From Georgenia sp. SYP-B2076 (lineage in GTDB: Bacteria; Actinomycetota; Actinomycetes; Actinomycetales; Actinomycetaceae): 64,000 nt of DNA. Numbering within the stretch: the first letter of the stretch is position 1; each line of letters opens with the position of its first letter. The position numbers were made by a program, and so were the translations under genes. The notes beneath the pieces are model-generated. The model had not been told where the DNA came from and made no database searches. It saw nothing but the letters and a program-made list of their open reading frames with translations. The stretch lies in contig NZ_RXOZ01000033.1 of assembly GCF_003991205.1 (NCBI RefSeq), positions 186,001 to 250,000 of the forward strand, read 5' to 3'. Positions 37,803-46,546 of this stretch are shown here, piece by piece.

Positions 37803-37886
37803 GGCCCTGGCCCGGCGGCCCTGGCCCGGCGACCTCGGCCCGGCGACCTCGGCCCGGCGGCCCCGGCTTGGCGGGGCCGGCCCAGC
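37803..37886. repeat. Six tandem 14-bp GC-rich repeats after dapA
   Basis: Units of consensus GGCCCYGGCCCGGC / GACCTCGGCCCGGC run head to tail at 37803, 37817, 37831, 37845, 37859 and 37873. The first two are identical, the third and fourth are identical, and the last two have diverged. They fill most of the dapA-rnj gap and could form GGCC-type stems. Confidence 0.85.
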
Positions 37887-37984
37887 GCACCCGACCCGGA
37901 TCCAAACCCGGTGCGACCGTTCGGTGACACAGCCGAGCGAGACAGCCCGGCACCGCCGGCCCGCTCGCCTGGCAAGATGGTGGC

Positions 37985-39670
37985 GTGAGCCACCCGCATC
38001 CAGAACTGTCCACGCCCGGCCCCATCCCCCAGGGAGGCCTGCGCATCGTCCCGCTCGGCGGGCTCGGCGAGGTCGGCCGGAACATGACGGTCTTCGAGCA
38101 CGCCGGCCGGTTGCTCATCGTCGACTGCGGCGTGCTGTTCCCGGAGGACACCCAGCCCGGCGTGGACCTGATCCTGCCGGACTTCGAGTACATCGCCGAT
38201 CGCCTCGACGACGTCGAGGCCATCGTGCTCACGCACGGGCACGAGGACCACATCGGCGGCGTCCCCTACCTGCTGCGGCTGCGCGGCGACATCCCGCTGA
38301 TCGGCTCCCAGCTGACGCTGGCCTTCCTCGAGGCCAAGCTGAGGGAGCACCGCATCACGCCGGTCACCCTCGCGGTGCGCGAGGGGCAGACCGAGCAGCT
38401 CGGCCCGTTCGGCCTCGAGTTCGTCGCCGTCAACCACTCGATCCCCGACGCCCTCGCCGTCATGATCCGCACCGCCGCCGGCAATGTGCTGCACACGGGC
38501 GACTTCAAGATGGACCAGCTCCCGCTCGACGGACGCATCACGGACCTGCGCGCCTTCGCCCGCCTCGGTGAGGAGGGCGTGGACCTGTTCATGACCGACT
38601 CGACCAACGCCGAGGTCCCCGGCTTCACGTCCCTCGAGCGCGAGATCGGACCGGTGCTCGACCACGTATTCGGGCAGGCCACCGGCCAGATCGTCGTCGC
38701 GAGCTTCTCGTCGCACGTGCACCGCGTCCAGCAGGTGCTCGACGCCGCAGCCCTGCACGAGCGCAAGGTCGCCCTGGTCGGCCGGTCGATGGTGCGCAAC
38801 ATGAACATCGCCGCGGACCTCGGCTACCTCAAGGTCCCGCCGAACACCCTCATCGACGTCAAGAAGATCGACAGCTACCCGCCCGAGGACACCGTCCTCA
38901 TGGCCACCGGCTCGCAGGGCGAGCCCATGGCGGCGCTGAGCCGGATCGCCAACAAGGACCACCGCGTCTCCGTGGGGCCGGGGGACACCGTGGTGTTCGC
39001 GAGCTCACTCATCCCGGGCAACGAGAACTCGGTCTACCGGGTCATCAACGGGCTGACCCGCCTCGGCGCGAACGTCGTGCACCAGGGCAACGCCAAGGTC
39101 CACGTCTCGGGCCACGCGAGCGCCGGCGAGCTCCTGTACTGCTACAACATCGTGCGGCCGAAGAACGTCATGCCCGTGCACGGCGAGATCCGCCACCTCG
39201 TGGCCAACGGGGCCCTCGCCGTCCAGACCGGTGTGCCGGCCGAGCGCGTGGTCCTCGCCGAGGACGGCGTGGTGGTCGACCTCATCGACGGCAAGGCCCG
39301 CATCGCCGGGGCCGTGCCCTGCGGCTACGTGTACGTGGACGGCTCGTCCGTCGGCGAGATCACCGACGCGGAGCTCAAGGACCGCCGCATCCTCGGCGAG
39401 GAGGGCTTCATCGCCATCTTCGCCGTGGTGGACACGACCACCGGCAAGGTCCTCACGGGCCCGCACATCCAGGCCCGCGGGATGGCCGAGGACGACTCCG
39501 TCTTCGACGCCATCCTTCCCGACGTCACGGAGGCGCTGACCGAGGTGGTCGGGCGCGGCAACGCCGACCTCCACCAGATGCAGCAGGCCATGCGCCGCGT
39601 CGTCGGCCGCTGGACCGCCAAGCGGCTGCGCCGCAGCCCCATGATCATCCCGACGGTCGTCGAGGCCTGA
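37985..39670 (+). CDS. rnj: Ribonuclease J
   Basis: 561 residues. RNase J is a metallo-beta-lactamase/beta-CASP nuclease with endo- and 5'-3' exonuclease activity in RNA decay and rRNA processing. The zinc motif H-G-H-E-D-H is at about residues 83-88, with G-D-F-K-M-D (about 172), TDSTNAEVPGFTSLE, the beta-CASP core IVVASFSSHVHRVQQ and NVMPVHGEIRHLV following. The C-terminal domain is complete. The GTG at 37985 has a CAAGAT hexamer six bases upstream rather than an SD. Order dapA-rnj is conserved in actinobacteria. Confidence 0.97.
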   Translation: MSHPHPELSTPGPIPQGGLRIVPLGGLGEVGRNMTVFEHAGRLLIVDCGVLFPEDTQPGVDLILPDFEYIADRLDDVEAIVLTHGHEDHIGGVPYLLRLRGDIPLIGSQLTLAFLEAKLREHRITPVTLAVREGQTEQLGPFGLEFVAVNHSIPDALAVMIRTAAGNVLHTGDFKMDQLPLDGRITDLRAFARLGEEGVDLFMTDSTNAEVPGFTSLEREIGPVLDHVFGQATGQIVVASFSSHVHRVQQVLDAAALHERKVALVGRSMVRNMNIAADLGYLKVPPNTLIDVKKIDSYPPEDTVLMATGSQGEPMAALSRIANKDHRVSVGPGDTVVFASSLIPGNENSVYRVINGLTRLGANVVHQGNAKVHVSGHASAGELLYCYNIVRPKNVMPVHGEIRHLVANGALAVQTGVPAERVVLAEDGVVVDLIDGKARIAGAVPCGYVYVDGSSVGEITDAELKDRRILGEEGFIAIFAVVDTTTGKVLTGPHIQARGMAEDDSVFDAILPDVTEALTEVVGRGNADLHQMQQAMRRVVGRWTAKRLRRSPMIIPTVVEA

Positions 39671-39720
39671 GCCCGGGGCCTGGTCCCGGGGCCTGGTCCC
39701 GGGGCCCGACCCCGGGCGCC
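39671..39720. repeat. Tandem 13-bp GC-rich repeats after rnj
   Basis: Directly after the rnj stop come GCCCGGGGCCT, GGTCCCGGGGCCT, GGTCCCGGGGCCC and GACCCCGGGCGCC, a 13-bp period. The units contain CCCGGGG/CCCCGGG self-complementary words, so the array may also act as a terminator. Confidence 0.75.
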
Positions 39721-39753
39721 GCGCTCCCGTGCCACCTGTGCCAGGATGCGCCG

Positions 39754-40737
39754 GTGCGTTTCGTCCTCGCCGTGCTGCTCGCCGCCGTCTGCTTCGGCAC
39801 GACGGGCACGGCGGGCGCGCTCGGACCGGAGAACGCGAACGCGACCCAGATCGGCGCCGCGCGCATCCTCGTCGGCGGCGGCGCACTGGCGGCCGTCGCT
39901 GGGCTGACCCTGCTGGCGAACCGCCACAGGGCCAGCGGGACGACGGGGGCGTCGGGCGCGGTGACGCGCGCCCTCACGGCCTCCCGGCCCCCGACGACGG
40001 GCGCCCGAGCCGTGGGGTCCTCGCTGCTGGTCGTCGTGATCGGCGCGTGCGGCGTCGTGGCGTACCAGCCGATGTTCTTTGCGGGAACCTCCGTCAACGG
40101 CGTCGCGATCGGCACCGTCGTCGCCCTCGGGTCCGCGCCGGTGCTCACCGGGGTCCTCGACTGGGCGATCCACCGCCGCTTCCCCGGGACGGCGTGGATC
40201 GCGGCGACGGCGATCGCGACCTGCGGCGTCGCCGTCCTCGGTGGGGCGACGGGCGCCGCCGGTCCGGCGGCCGCCACCACGGTGCCGGCGCCTCTCGGAC
40301 TGCTCGCCTCGGTGGGGGCGGGGGCGTCGTACGCGGTCTACACGCTCGCGGGCAAGGAGCTCCTCGATCGGGGCTGGTCCCCGACGGGATCGATGGGCGC
40401 CCTCTTCGGGCTGGCCGCGGCCCTCAGCATCCCGCTGCTCGGCACCGACGCGGGCTGGCTCGCCACGGGACCGGGCCTCGCGATGGCACTCTGGCTCGGC
40501 CTCGTCACCACGACGCTGGCCTACCTCCTCTTCGGGTACGGCCTGGCCGGGCTGCCTGCCTCGGTCGTGGCGACCCTGACCCTCGCGGAGCCGCTCACGG
40601 CGAGCGTGCTCGGGCTGCTCGTCCTGCACGAGCACCTGTCGCCCGGCGCCGTGACCGGCCTCGTGATCCTCGCATGCGGCATCCTCACCCTCACCCTCAC
40701 CCTCGCCGCCCGCCGGCCAGTGCGGCCGGCCGCGTAA
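39754..40737 (+). CDS. EamA-family (DMT) transporter
   Basis: 327 residues, with about ten hydrophobic segments in two EamA repeats: N-terminal FVLAVLLAAVCFGTTGTAGA with ARILVGGGALAAVAG, and C-terminal SVGAGASYAVYTLAGKELLD to ASVVATLTLAEPLTASVLGL. These drug/metabolite transporters export amino acids, nucleosides or similar molecules. Ligand unknown. A 45-residue Ala/Thr/Arg-rich loop separates helices 2 and 3. A CAGGAT hexamer six bases before the GTG suggests leaderless expression. Confidence 0.88.
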   Translation: MRFVLAVLLAAVCFGTTGTAGALGPENANATQIGAARILVGGGALAAVAGLTLLANRHRASGTTGASGAVTRALTASRPPTTGARAVGSSLLVVVIGACGVVAYQPMFFAGTSVNGVAIGTVVALGSAPVLTGVLDWAIHRRFPGTAWIAATAIATCGVAVLGGATGAAGPAAATTVPAPLGLLASVGAGASYAVYTLAGKELLDRGWSPTGSMGALFGLAAALSIPLLGTDAGWLATGPGLAMALWLGLVTTTLAYLLFGYGLAGLPASVVATLTLAEPLTASVLGLLVLHEHLSPGAVTGLVILACGILTLTLTLAARRPVRPAA

Positions 40738-40860
40738 ACCCGCGCCACCGCCGCACGACAACCCTGGGGATGATCTGCCGGGCCGCAGGGCACGCACCGC
40801 GGGGAACGTGATGCGGCGCACCTGCGGCGCGGCGGGGGTGCCGGGGCGGGAGCGCGGGGC

Positions 40861-40878
40861 TAGTTTGTCCCCATCATG
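40861..40878 (+). promoter_or_regulatory. Near-leaderless promoter of ftsK
   Basis: TAGTTT at 40861-40866 is followed by nine bases and the ATG at 40876, predicting a leader of about two or three bases. Confidence 0.4.
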
Positions 40879-43626
40879 GCTACCCGTACGACTTCCCCCG
40901 GACGGTCGGCCTCGACGGCACGTGGATCATCCGCGCGCAGTACTCGCGGAGGCAAGGGATCCGGTAGCCGCGGGCGGACGGCTCCGCCGTCGCGCCCGAA
41001 GCGTAGCTCGCTCCCCGTTCGCTTCTTCCGTGGCATCTGGATGGGAGGAGCGCACGTGGTGGGAGGCACTGCCCGAGGGGTCGGTTCCGGGGCGAAGGAT
41101 CTCGACCCCGCCCTGCGACGGGACGGGGTGGCCTTCCTGCTCCTCGCGATGGCGATCGTCGTCGCACTCCGGGAGTGGTTCGGGCTCTCCGGCATCGCCG
41201 GTGACGCCATCCACCACGTGGCCGCCGGCGTCGTCGGCGTCCTCGGCATCCTCCTGCCGATCGTCCTGGTCGGCATGGCCGTGCGCCTCATGCGCCACCC
41301 CGAGCGCACGCAGGCGAACGCGCGCGTGACCGTGGGCCTCGTCGCCGTCACGACGGCGGTGTGCGGCCTGATCCACGTCGCGTCCGGCTTGCCCCGCCCC
41401 ACCGAGTCCTTCGCGGCGGTGGAGTCGGCCGGCGGCCTGCTCGGTTGGATGGCGGGGACGCCACTGACCGTCCTGCTCTCGGCGTGGGGCGCGGTCCCGC
41501 TGCTCCTGCTTCTCGCCCTCTTCGGCGTGCTCGTGGTCACGGCCACCCCGGTCGCGGCCGTCCCACGCCGCCTCGCCTCCGCCGGGAACTGGCTGGTGGG
41601 CCGGGCGCCGGAGGAGGGCGAGGAGGTCACCGCCGAGCTCGTCGCCGCGGACGGCACCCCGCGCCCGCCGGCGCCCCGCCGGCGCCGGACGCCCCGCGCC
41701 ATCGAGGCGCCGACCGTCGTGCCGGGGGAGTACGACGCCGACGAGGCGTTCACGCACCCGCACGAGCTGGCCCCCGCCGACGACGTCGACGCCGCCGCGA
41801 CGACGGCGCTGGCCGCCGCCCGCCGCGGCAAGGGCCGCAAGCGCGCCGAGGCCGCGCCGACCGCAGAGACCGCCGACGCGGCGGCCGACCCCGCGGCGGA
41901 CGAGGCCCCGAAGGCCGAGCTGGAGGCGCCGCCCACCCAGGCGCTGCCCGCGCGCGCCGAGCAGCTCCAGCTCGCCCCGGACGTCATCTACACCCTCCCC
42001 GCCGACGACGTGCTCATCAAGGGCGCCCCGCACAAGCTCCGCTCGGCGGCCAACGACCGCGTGGTCGAGGCCCTGACGACCGTGCTCACCGAGTTCTCCG
42101 TCGACGCCCACGTCACCGGCTTCTCCCGGGGGCCCACCGTCACCCGGTACGAGCTCGAGCTGGGCCCGGGCGTGAAGGTGGAGCGGATCACCGCGCTGAG
42201 CAAGAACATCGCTTACGCGGTGGCCAGCGCGGACGTGCGCATCCTCTCCCCGATCCCCGGCAAGTCCGCGATCGGCGTCGAGATCCCCAACACCGACCGC
42301 GAGACCGTGGCGCTGGGCGACGTGCTGCGCTCGTCGGTGGCGCGCCGGAGCGAGCACCCGCTGGTCGTGGGCGTCGGCAAGGACGTCGAGGGCGGCTACG
42401 TCGTCGCCAACCTCGCGAAGATGCCCCACCTGCTCGTGGCCGGTGCCACCGGCGCCGGCAAGTCGAGCTTCGTGAACTCGATGATCACCTCGATCATGAT
42501 GCGCTCGACGCCCGAGGAGGTGCGCATGGTCCTGGTCGACCCGAAGCGGGTCGAGCTGACCATCTACGAGGGCATCCCGCACCTGATCACGCCCATCATC
42601 ACGAACCCCAAGAAGGCGGCCGAGGCGCTCGAGTGGGTGGTGCGCGAGATGGACGCCCGCTACGACGACCTCTCGGCGTTCGGCTACAAGCACATCGACG
42701 ACTTCAACGCCGGGGTGCGCTCGGGCAAGGTCAAGCCCCTGCCCGGCAGCGAGCGGAAGATTGCGCCGTACCCGTACCTGCTCGTGATCGTCGACGAGCT
42801 GGCCGACCTCATGATGGTGGCCCCCCGCGACGTCGAGGCCTCGATCCAGCGCATCACCCAGCTCGCCCGCGCGGCTGGCATCCACCTCGTCCTCGCCACG
42901 CAGCGGCCGTCCGTGGACGTGGTCACGGGCCTGATCAAGGCCAACGTGCCCTCCCGCCTCGCCTTCGCGACCTCCTCCCTCGCCGACTCCCGCGTGGTCC
43001 TCGACCAGCCCGGCGCCGAGAAGCTCATCGGCCAGGGCGACGCGCTGTTCCTGCCCATGGGCTCGTCCAAGCCCATGCGGGTCCAGGGCGCGTGGGTCAC
43101 CGAGTCCGAGATCCACGCGGTCGTCGAGCACGTCAAGGCCCAGCTTCAGCCCACCTACCGCGAGGACGTCGTCCAGACGGTCGCGAAGAAGCAGGTGGAC
43201 GAGGACATCGGCGACGACCTCGACCTGCTGCTGCAGGCGGCCGAGCTCGTCGTCACGACCCAGTTCGGTTCCACCTCCATGCTCCAGCGCAAGCTGCGGG
43301 TGGGCTTCGCGAAGGCCGGGCGCCTCATGGACCTGCTCGAGTCCCGGGAGATCGTGGGCCCGTCCGAGGGTTCCAAGGCACGCGACGTGCTCGTCCAGCC
43401 CGACGACCTGCCCGCCACGCTGGCGATGCTGCGCGGCGAGGACGCGCCCGCCGCCGCCGCGGGCCCGGGCGCGGGCCCCTACGACGTCGATGGGGACGAG
43501 CCCGCCGCGCCGGTGGACCGGTACGCCGACGGCGTCGCCGGGCACGCGCCGCCGGCGGCGGCGGCGGACTACGACGACGGCGACGAGGAAGACGGCGAGG
43601 ACGCCTGGCAGCTCACCGGGCGCTAG
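40876..43626 (+). CDS. ftsK: DNA translocase FtsK/SpoIIIE
   Basis: 916 residues. FtsK pumps chromosome ends through the closing septum. A basic Ser/Arg-rich start, then four to five membrane helices (about residues 80-235, for example LLLAMAIVVALREWFGLSGI) and an Ala/Glu/Asp/Pro-rich linker (about 240-370) precede the motor. The alpha/beta parts include SRGPTVTRYELELGPGVKVE, Walker A GATGAGKS (about 521) and Walker B VIVDELADLMM (about 638). The winged-helix gamma domain that reads KOPS (FGSTSMLQRKLRVGFAKAGR) is near residue 800, with a further acidic tail. Confidence 0.96.
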   Translation: MATRTTSPGRSASTARGSSARSTRGGKGSGSRGRTAPPSRPKRSSLPVRFFRGIWMGGAHVVGGTARGVGSGAKDLDPALRRDGVAFLLLAMAIVVALREWFGLSGIAGDAIHHVAAGVVGVLGILLPIVLVGMAVRLMRHPERTQANARVTVGLVAVTTAVCGLIHVASGLPRPTESFAAVESAGGLLGWMAGTPLTVLLSAWGAVPLLLLLALFGVLVVTATPVAAVPRRLASAGNWLVGRAPEEGEEVTAELVAADGTPRPPAPRRRRTPRAIEAPTVVPGEYDADEAFTHPHELAPADDVDAAATTALAAARRGKGRKRAEAAPTAETADAAADPAADEAPKAELEAPPTQALPARAEQLQLAPDVIYTLPADDVLIKGAPHKLRSAANDRVVEALTTVLTEFSVDAHVTGFSRGPTVTRYELELGPGVKVERITALSKNIAYAVASADVRILSPIPGKSAIGVEIPNTDRETVALGDVLRSSVARRSEHPLVVGVGKDVEGGYVVANLAKMPHLLVAGATGAGKSSFVNSMITSIMMRSTPEEVRMVLVDPKRVELTIYEGIPHLITPIITNPKKAAEALEWVVREMDARYDDLSAFGYKHIDDFNAGVRSGKVKPLPGSERKIAPYPYLLVIVDELADLMMVAPRDVEASIQRITQLARAAGIHLVLATQRPSVDVVTGLIKANVPSRLAFATSSLADSRVVLDQPGAEKLIGQGDALFLPMGSSKPMRVQGAWVTESEIHAVVEHVKAQLQPTYREDVVQTVAKKQVDEDIGDDLDLLLQAAELVVTTQFGSTSMLQRKLRVGFAKAGRLMDLLESREIVGPSEGSKARDVLVQPDDLPATLAMLRGEDAPAAAAGPGAGPYDVDGDEPAAPVDRYADGVAGHAPPAAAADYDDGDEEDGEDAWQLTGR

Positions 43627-43855
43627 CTCCGCGCGTGCTCGACGCCCCGTCACGACGGTGCCGCACAGGTGGCCCCGCCGCCGCGGCGCTGCCGGGCCAG
43701 ATGGCCGAGCCGCCGGGACGACGGCACGGATCGCGATACAAAGCGGTGCCAAAGTGACGGATGCGACGGGGAGCGTCCTCCGACCGGGGTCTCCGCCCGC
43801 GGTTGTGGCGCGATCCCCGCGCTGGACGCCGGGCGCCGTGCGGCCGCCGGGGACC
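43627..43855. other. Intergenic region between ftsK and pgsA
   Basis: About 230 bases with no gene I can support. A relatively A-rich stretch near 43725-43760 includes GATACAAAG. No hairpin terminator with convincing stem length was found after ftsK. Confidence 0.4.
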
Positions 43856-43870
43856 TAGGCTGAGCGGGTG
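43856..43870 (+). promoter_or_regulatory. Leaderless-type promoter of pgsA
   Basis: TAGGCT at 43856-43861, six bases (GAGCGG), then the GTG start at 43868. Confidence 0.6.
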
Positions 43871-44587
43871 ACGACAGATCCCGCAACGACGCCGTCCGGC
43901 GCGAGCACTCCCGCGGCCGTGCCGCTGTGGAACATCGCGAACGTGCTGACGATGCTGCGCATCGTGATGGTGCCGGTCTTCGCGTGGCTGCTCCTTCAGG
44001 ACACCACCACGCTGCGGCTGTGGGCCACAGTCGTCTTCCTCCTCGCGGCCGCCACGGACAAGCTCGACGGCTCGCTCGCGCGCAGCCGGGGCCTGGTGAC
44101 CGACTTCGGCAAGATCGCCGACCCGATCGCCGACAAGGCGCTGGTCATCACGGCGCTCGTGCTGCTCTCGATGGACGGGTCGCTGCCGTGGTGGGTCACC
44201 GTCGTGATCATCGTCCGCGAGCTCGGCATCACCGTGCTGCGGTTCTTCATGATCCGCCGGGCCGTGATGGCCGCCAGCAAGGGCGGCAAGCTGAAGACCA
44301 CCCTGCAGATCCTCTTCATCGCGCTCCTCCTGGTGCCGTGGGCGAACCTCGTGCCGAGCGGGATCGCCGACGGCATCAACGTGCTGACCTGGTTCATTGT
44401 CCTCGTGACCGTGGCGGTCACCGTGATCACGGGCCTCGACTACGTCGTCCAGGCGATGCGGATCGCCCGCGCCACTCCCGACCCCGGCCAGCGAGGCACG
44501 GCGGGGCCGACCGGTGACGGCCTCCCCGAGGGCCCGGCAGGTGCGGCGGGCAACGGCGTTCCTGACGGCCCCGCGCCCCAGGGCTGA
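43868..44587 (+). CDS. pgsA: CDP-diacylglycerol-glycerol-3-phosphate 3-phosphatidyltransferase
   Basis: 239 residues. PgsA transfers phosphatidyl from CDP-diacylglycerol (made by cdsA in this window) to glycerol-3-phosphate, the committed step to phosphatidylglycerol. The CDP-alcohol phosphotransferase signature D-x2-D-G-x2-A-R-x8-G-x3-D-x3-D is present as DKLDGSLARSRG then DFGKIADPIADK (about residues 60-90). About five membrane helices follow. The 35 C-terminal residues are Gly/Pro-rich. It may also be annotated as a general CDP-alcohol phosphatidyltransferase. cinA follows 7 bases later. Confidence 0.94.
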   Translation: MTTDPATTPSGASTPAAVPLWNIANVLTMLRIVMVPVFAWLLLQDTTTLRLWATVVFLLAAATDKLDGSLARSRGLVTDFGKIADPIADKALVITALVLLSMDGSLPWWVTVVIIVRELGITVLRFFMIRRAVMAASKGGKLKTTLQILFIALLLVPWANLVPSGIADGINVLTWFIVLVTVAVTVITGLDYVVQAMRIARATPDPGQRGTAGPTGDGLPEGPAGAAGNGVPDGPAPQG

Positions 44588-44594
44588 GCCGCGC

Positions 44595-45143
44595 GTGGCT
44601 GAGCGCGGTCCGGTGGCCGGCGCGGTGCCCGGCGCGGGCGGTGCCGCGCCGGCCGTGGAGCGGCTGGTCATGATGCTCGAGGCGCGGGGCGCGACCCTGG
44701 CCGTCGCCGAGTCGCTGACCGGCGGGCAGGTGAGCGCCGAGCTCGTCCGCGTCCCGGGCGTCTCCGCCGTCCTGCGGGGCGGAGTCGTCGCGTACGCCAC
44801 CGACCTCAAGTGCGAGCTGCTGGGTGTTGACGCCGGGCTCCTGGCTGAGCACGGGCCCGTGCACCCGGACGTCGCGCGGCAGATGGCACGCGGCGCGGCG
44901 CATCGCCTGGGGGCGAGCCACGGTGTCGCGACAACGGGTGTCGCCGGTCCCGGCGCGTCGGATGGACACCCGGCGGGGACGGTCCACGTCGCTGTGCACG
45001 GCCCCGGCGGGATCCGTGTCCGCCGGCTCGCCCTGGCAGGCTCCCGCGCCACCATCCGCGGCGCGGCGTCGGCCGCGGCCCTGGCGCTGCTGGCGTCCCT
45101 CGTTGCGGACGAGCGGGAACAATCGGCGGCGCCGCGCCGTTGA
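44595..45143 (+). CDS. CinA C-terminal-domain protein (nicotinamide-nucleotide amidohydrolase)
   Basis: 182 residues, a stand-alone CinA-C domain without the N-terminal MoCF domain. The domain deamidates NMN to nicotinic acid mononucleotide in NAD salvage. [20 protein letters not shown] (about residues 35-54) carries the catalytic Ser/Lys-type motif, with [20 protein letters not shown] and [20 protein letters not shown] downstream. The GTG at 44595 was chosen because it lies just after the pgsA stop; a start at 44514 inside pgsA is possible but less likely. The pgsA-cinA-clgR order is conserved in actinobacteria. Its stop codon overlaps the -35 of the clgR promoter. Confidence 0.92.
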   Translation: MAERGPVAGAVPGAGGAAPAVERLVMMLEARGATLAVAESLTGGQVSAELVRVPGVSAVLRGGVVAYATDLKCELLGVDAGLLAEHGPVHPDVARQMARGAAHRLGASHGVATTGVAGPGASDGHPAGTVHVAVHGPGGIRVRRLALAGSRATIRGAASAAALALLASLVADEREQSAAPRR

Positions 45144-45170
45144 CACGAGTGATGGCTACCAGTCGATACA
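45140..45170 (+). promoter_or_regulatory. Promoter of clgR
   Basis: TTGACA at 45140-45145 overlaps the cinA stop codon. It is followed after 17 bases by TCGATA (45163-45168), or after 19 by GATACA (45165-45170). This predicts a clgR leader of about 140 nt. Confidence 0.5.
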
Positions 45171-45173
45171 CGT

Positions 45174-45193
45174 ACCGCGCGGGATCGCGCGGT
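45174..45193. promoter_or_regulatory. Inverted repeat in the clgR leader
   Basis: ACCGCGC-GGGATC-GCGCGGT, a perfect 7-bp dyad just downstream of the predicted clgR start site. It may be an operator or a leader hairpin. It does not match the ClgR motif I know. Confidence 0.4.
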
Positions 45194-45316
45194 GCTGCGC
45201 AATCCCCCCGACGTCCCGAGGGGCGTGTCGAAGTCCGCACAGGCAAGCGCCCCGCCCCCGCGGCGGGGTACGGTATGAGGACAACGCCCAGCCGGGCAGG
45301 GGAGGAGGGCCGCACG

Positions 45317-45622
45317 ATGATCCTGCTACGTCGTGAGATCGGGGACGTGCTACGTGACGCCCGCCAGCGTCAGGGTCGAACCCTTCGTGAGGTCTCCTCA
45401 GCCGCGCGCGTGTCCCTCGGCTACCTCAGCGAGGTCGAGCGCGGTCAGAAAGAGGCTTCGTCCGAGCTGCTCGCATCCATCTGCGAGGCGCTCAACGTTC
45501 CGATGAGCTTCGTGCTCCGAGCCGTCTCCGACCGTGTCGCAGTGGTCGAGGGCGTGCATGTGCCCGATACCGTGCCGGACGAGCTGCTGCGTCGAGAGAG
45601 CGTGCTCCAGCCGGTCGGTTGA
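45317..45622 (+). CDS. clgR: XRE-family regulator ClgR
   Basis: 101 residues from the ATG at 45317, with GGAGGAG at 45301-45307. The helix-turn-helix spans about residues 12-65: [20 protein letters not shown], then [20 protein letters not shown] and [14 protein letters not shown]. These are diagnostic for ClgR, which activates clpP, clpC and other protease/chaperone genes in actinobacteria and is itself degraded by Clp. The next TACGGT (45269-45274) could be a second, closer -10 box. The gene ends at a bidirectional terminator shared with nei2. Confidence 0.93.
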   Translation: MILLRREIGDVLRDARQRQGRTLREVSSAARVSLGYLSEVERGQKEASSELLASICEALNVPMSFVLRAVSDRVAVVEGVHVPDTVPDELLRRESVLQPVG

Positions 45623-45648
45623 CTCCGACCCTGACCTACGCACCGCCC

Positions 45649-45680
45649 GCGAGGCCCGGACCATCTGGTCCGGGCCTCGC
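45649..45680. terminator. Bidirectional terminator between clgR and nei2
   Basis: A perfect 14-bp stem GCGAGGCCCGGACC and complement with an ATCT loop, placed between the convergent clgR and nei2 genes. Confidence 0.9.
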
Positions 45681-45730
45681 GCTGTGTCCGGGCGCCTTCA
45701 GGGAGCGGCGCCGTGTGGCCGGGCGCCCGC

Positions 45731-46528
45731 TCAGGGAGCGGCCTGGCAGCTCGGGCAGTAGTAGGCGACTCGCGCCGTGGGTGCCCGGCCCACCTCGCCC
45801 CGGGCCACCGGGGTGCCGCAGCGCGGGCACGGCTGCCGTTCCCGGCCGTGCACGTTGGTCGTGCGCCGGGCGTCTCCCGTCGCCGTCGGCGTGCGGGCCT
45901 GCGCGGAGCGCAGCATCAGCCGCCGCGCCGTCGCCACGAGGTCGGCGGCGGTGTCGCCCAGCGTCCCGGCCGGGCGCCACGGCCAGACGCGGTGCGCCCA
46001 CAACGACTCGGCCATGTAGATCGTGCCCAGGCCGGCCACCACGGTCTGGTCCAGCAGCACCTCACCGATGCCGCGGGCGCCCTCCGCGAGGACGCGCTCG
46101 GCCGCAGCGGCCATGTCGACGTCGGGGGCCAGCACGTCCGGGCCGAGGTGGGCGAGCAGCCGGTTCTCGTCCCTGGTGCGGAGCAGGTCCATCATCCCCA
46201 GGTCGATCCCGAGGCACGCCCACCGGTGGCTCGCGAGCACGGCGCGGACCTGCGGGGAGCGGTCGGCGCGGCTCGCGCCGGCGGCCAGGTCGGCGGTCCG
46301 CACCAGCCTCCACCGCCCCTCCATGCGCAGGTGGGTGTGGAGGGTCCGGCCGTCCCCGAGCCTGGTGAGCAGGTGCTTGCCGTAGGTGCCGTGCCCGACG
46401 ACGGCGACCCCCGCGAGGTCCTCGCCGCCGAGGTTGGGCCAGCGCAGCTCGCCGCGCACGAGCACCTCCCCGGCCAGGGCGGCATCGAGGCGCCGCGCGA
46501 CCCGCAGGACGATGTCGCCCTCAGGCAC
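45731..46528 (-). CDS. Nei2-type DNA glycosylase/AP lyase
   Basis: 265 residues. The N-terminus M-P-E-G-D-I-V gives the catalytic Pro2-Glu3 in the form typical of actinobacterial Nei2 (endonuclease VIII), which removes oxidised pyrimidines. Further signs are GHGTYGKHLLTRL (about 45-57), LHTHLRMEGRW (about 63-73), LLDQTVVAGLGTIYMAESLW (about 158-177), and a C-terminal zinc finger CPRC with CPSC plus N-V-H-G-R-E-R. GTG 46528 is the start. It lies 18 bases after the MFS gene on the same strand, so it is probably the last gene of an HTH-MFS-nei2 operon. Confidence 0.92.
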   Translation of the reverse strand: MPEGDIVLRVARRLDAALAGEVLVRGELRWPNLGGEDLAGVAVVGHGTYGKHLLTRLGDGRTLHTHLRMEGRWRLVRTADLAAGASRADRSPQVRAVLASHRWACLGIDLGMMDLLRTRDENRLLAHLGPDVLAPDVDMAAAAERVLAEGARGIGEVLLDQTVVAGLGTIYMAESLWAHRVWPWRPAGTLGDTAADLVATARRLMLRSAQARTPTATGDARRTTNVHGRERQPCPRCGTPVARGEVGRAPTARVAYYCPSCQAAP

Positions 46529-46546
46529 GGCGCGCCCCGGTGAGGA

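Noticed and set aside
40927-43752. A 941-codon minus-strand frame over ftsK
   Set aside because: It is a shadow of ftsK in codon-position phase, with no family resemblance.
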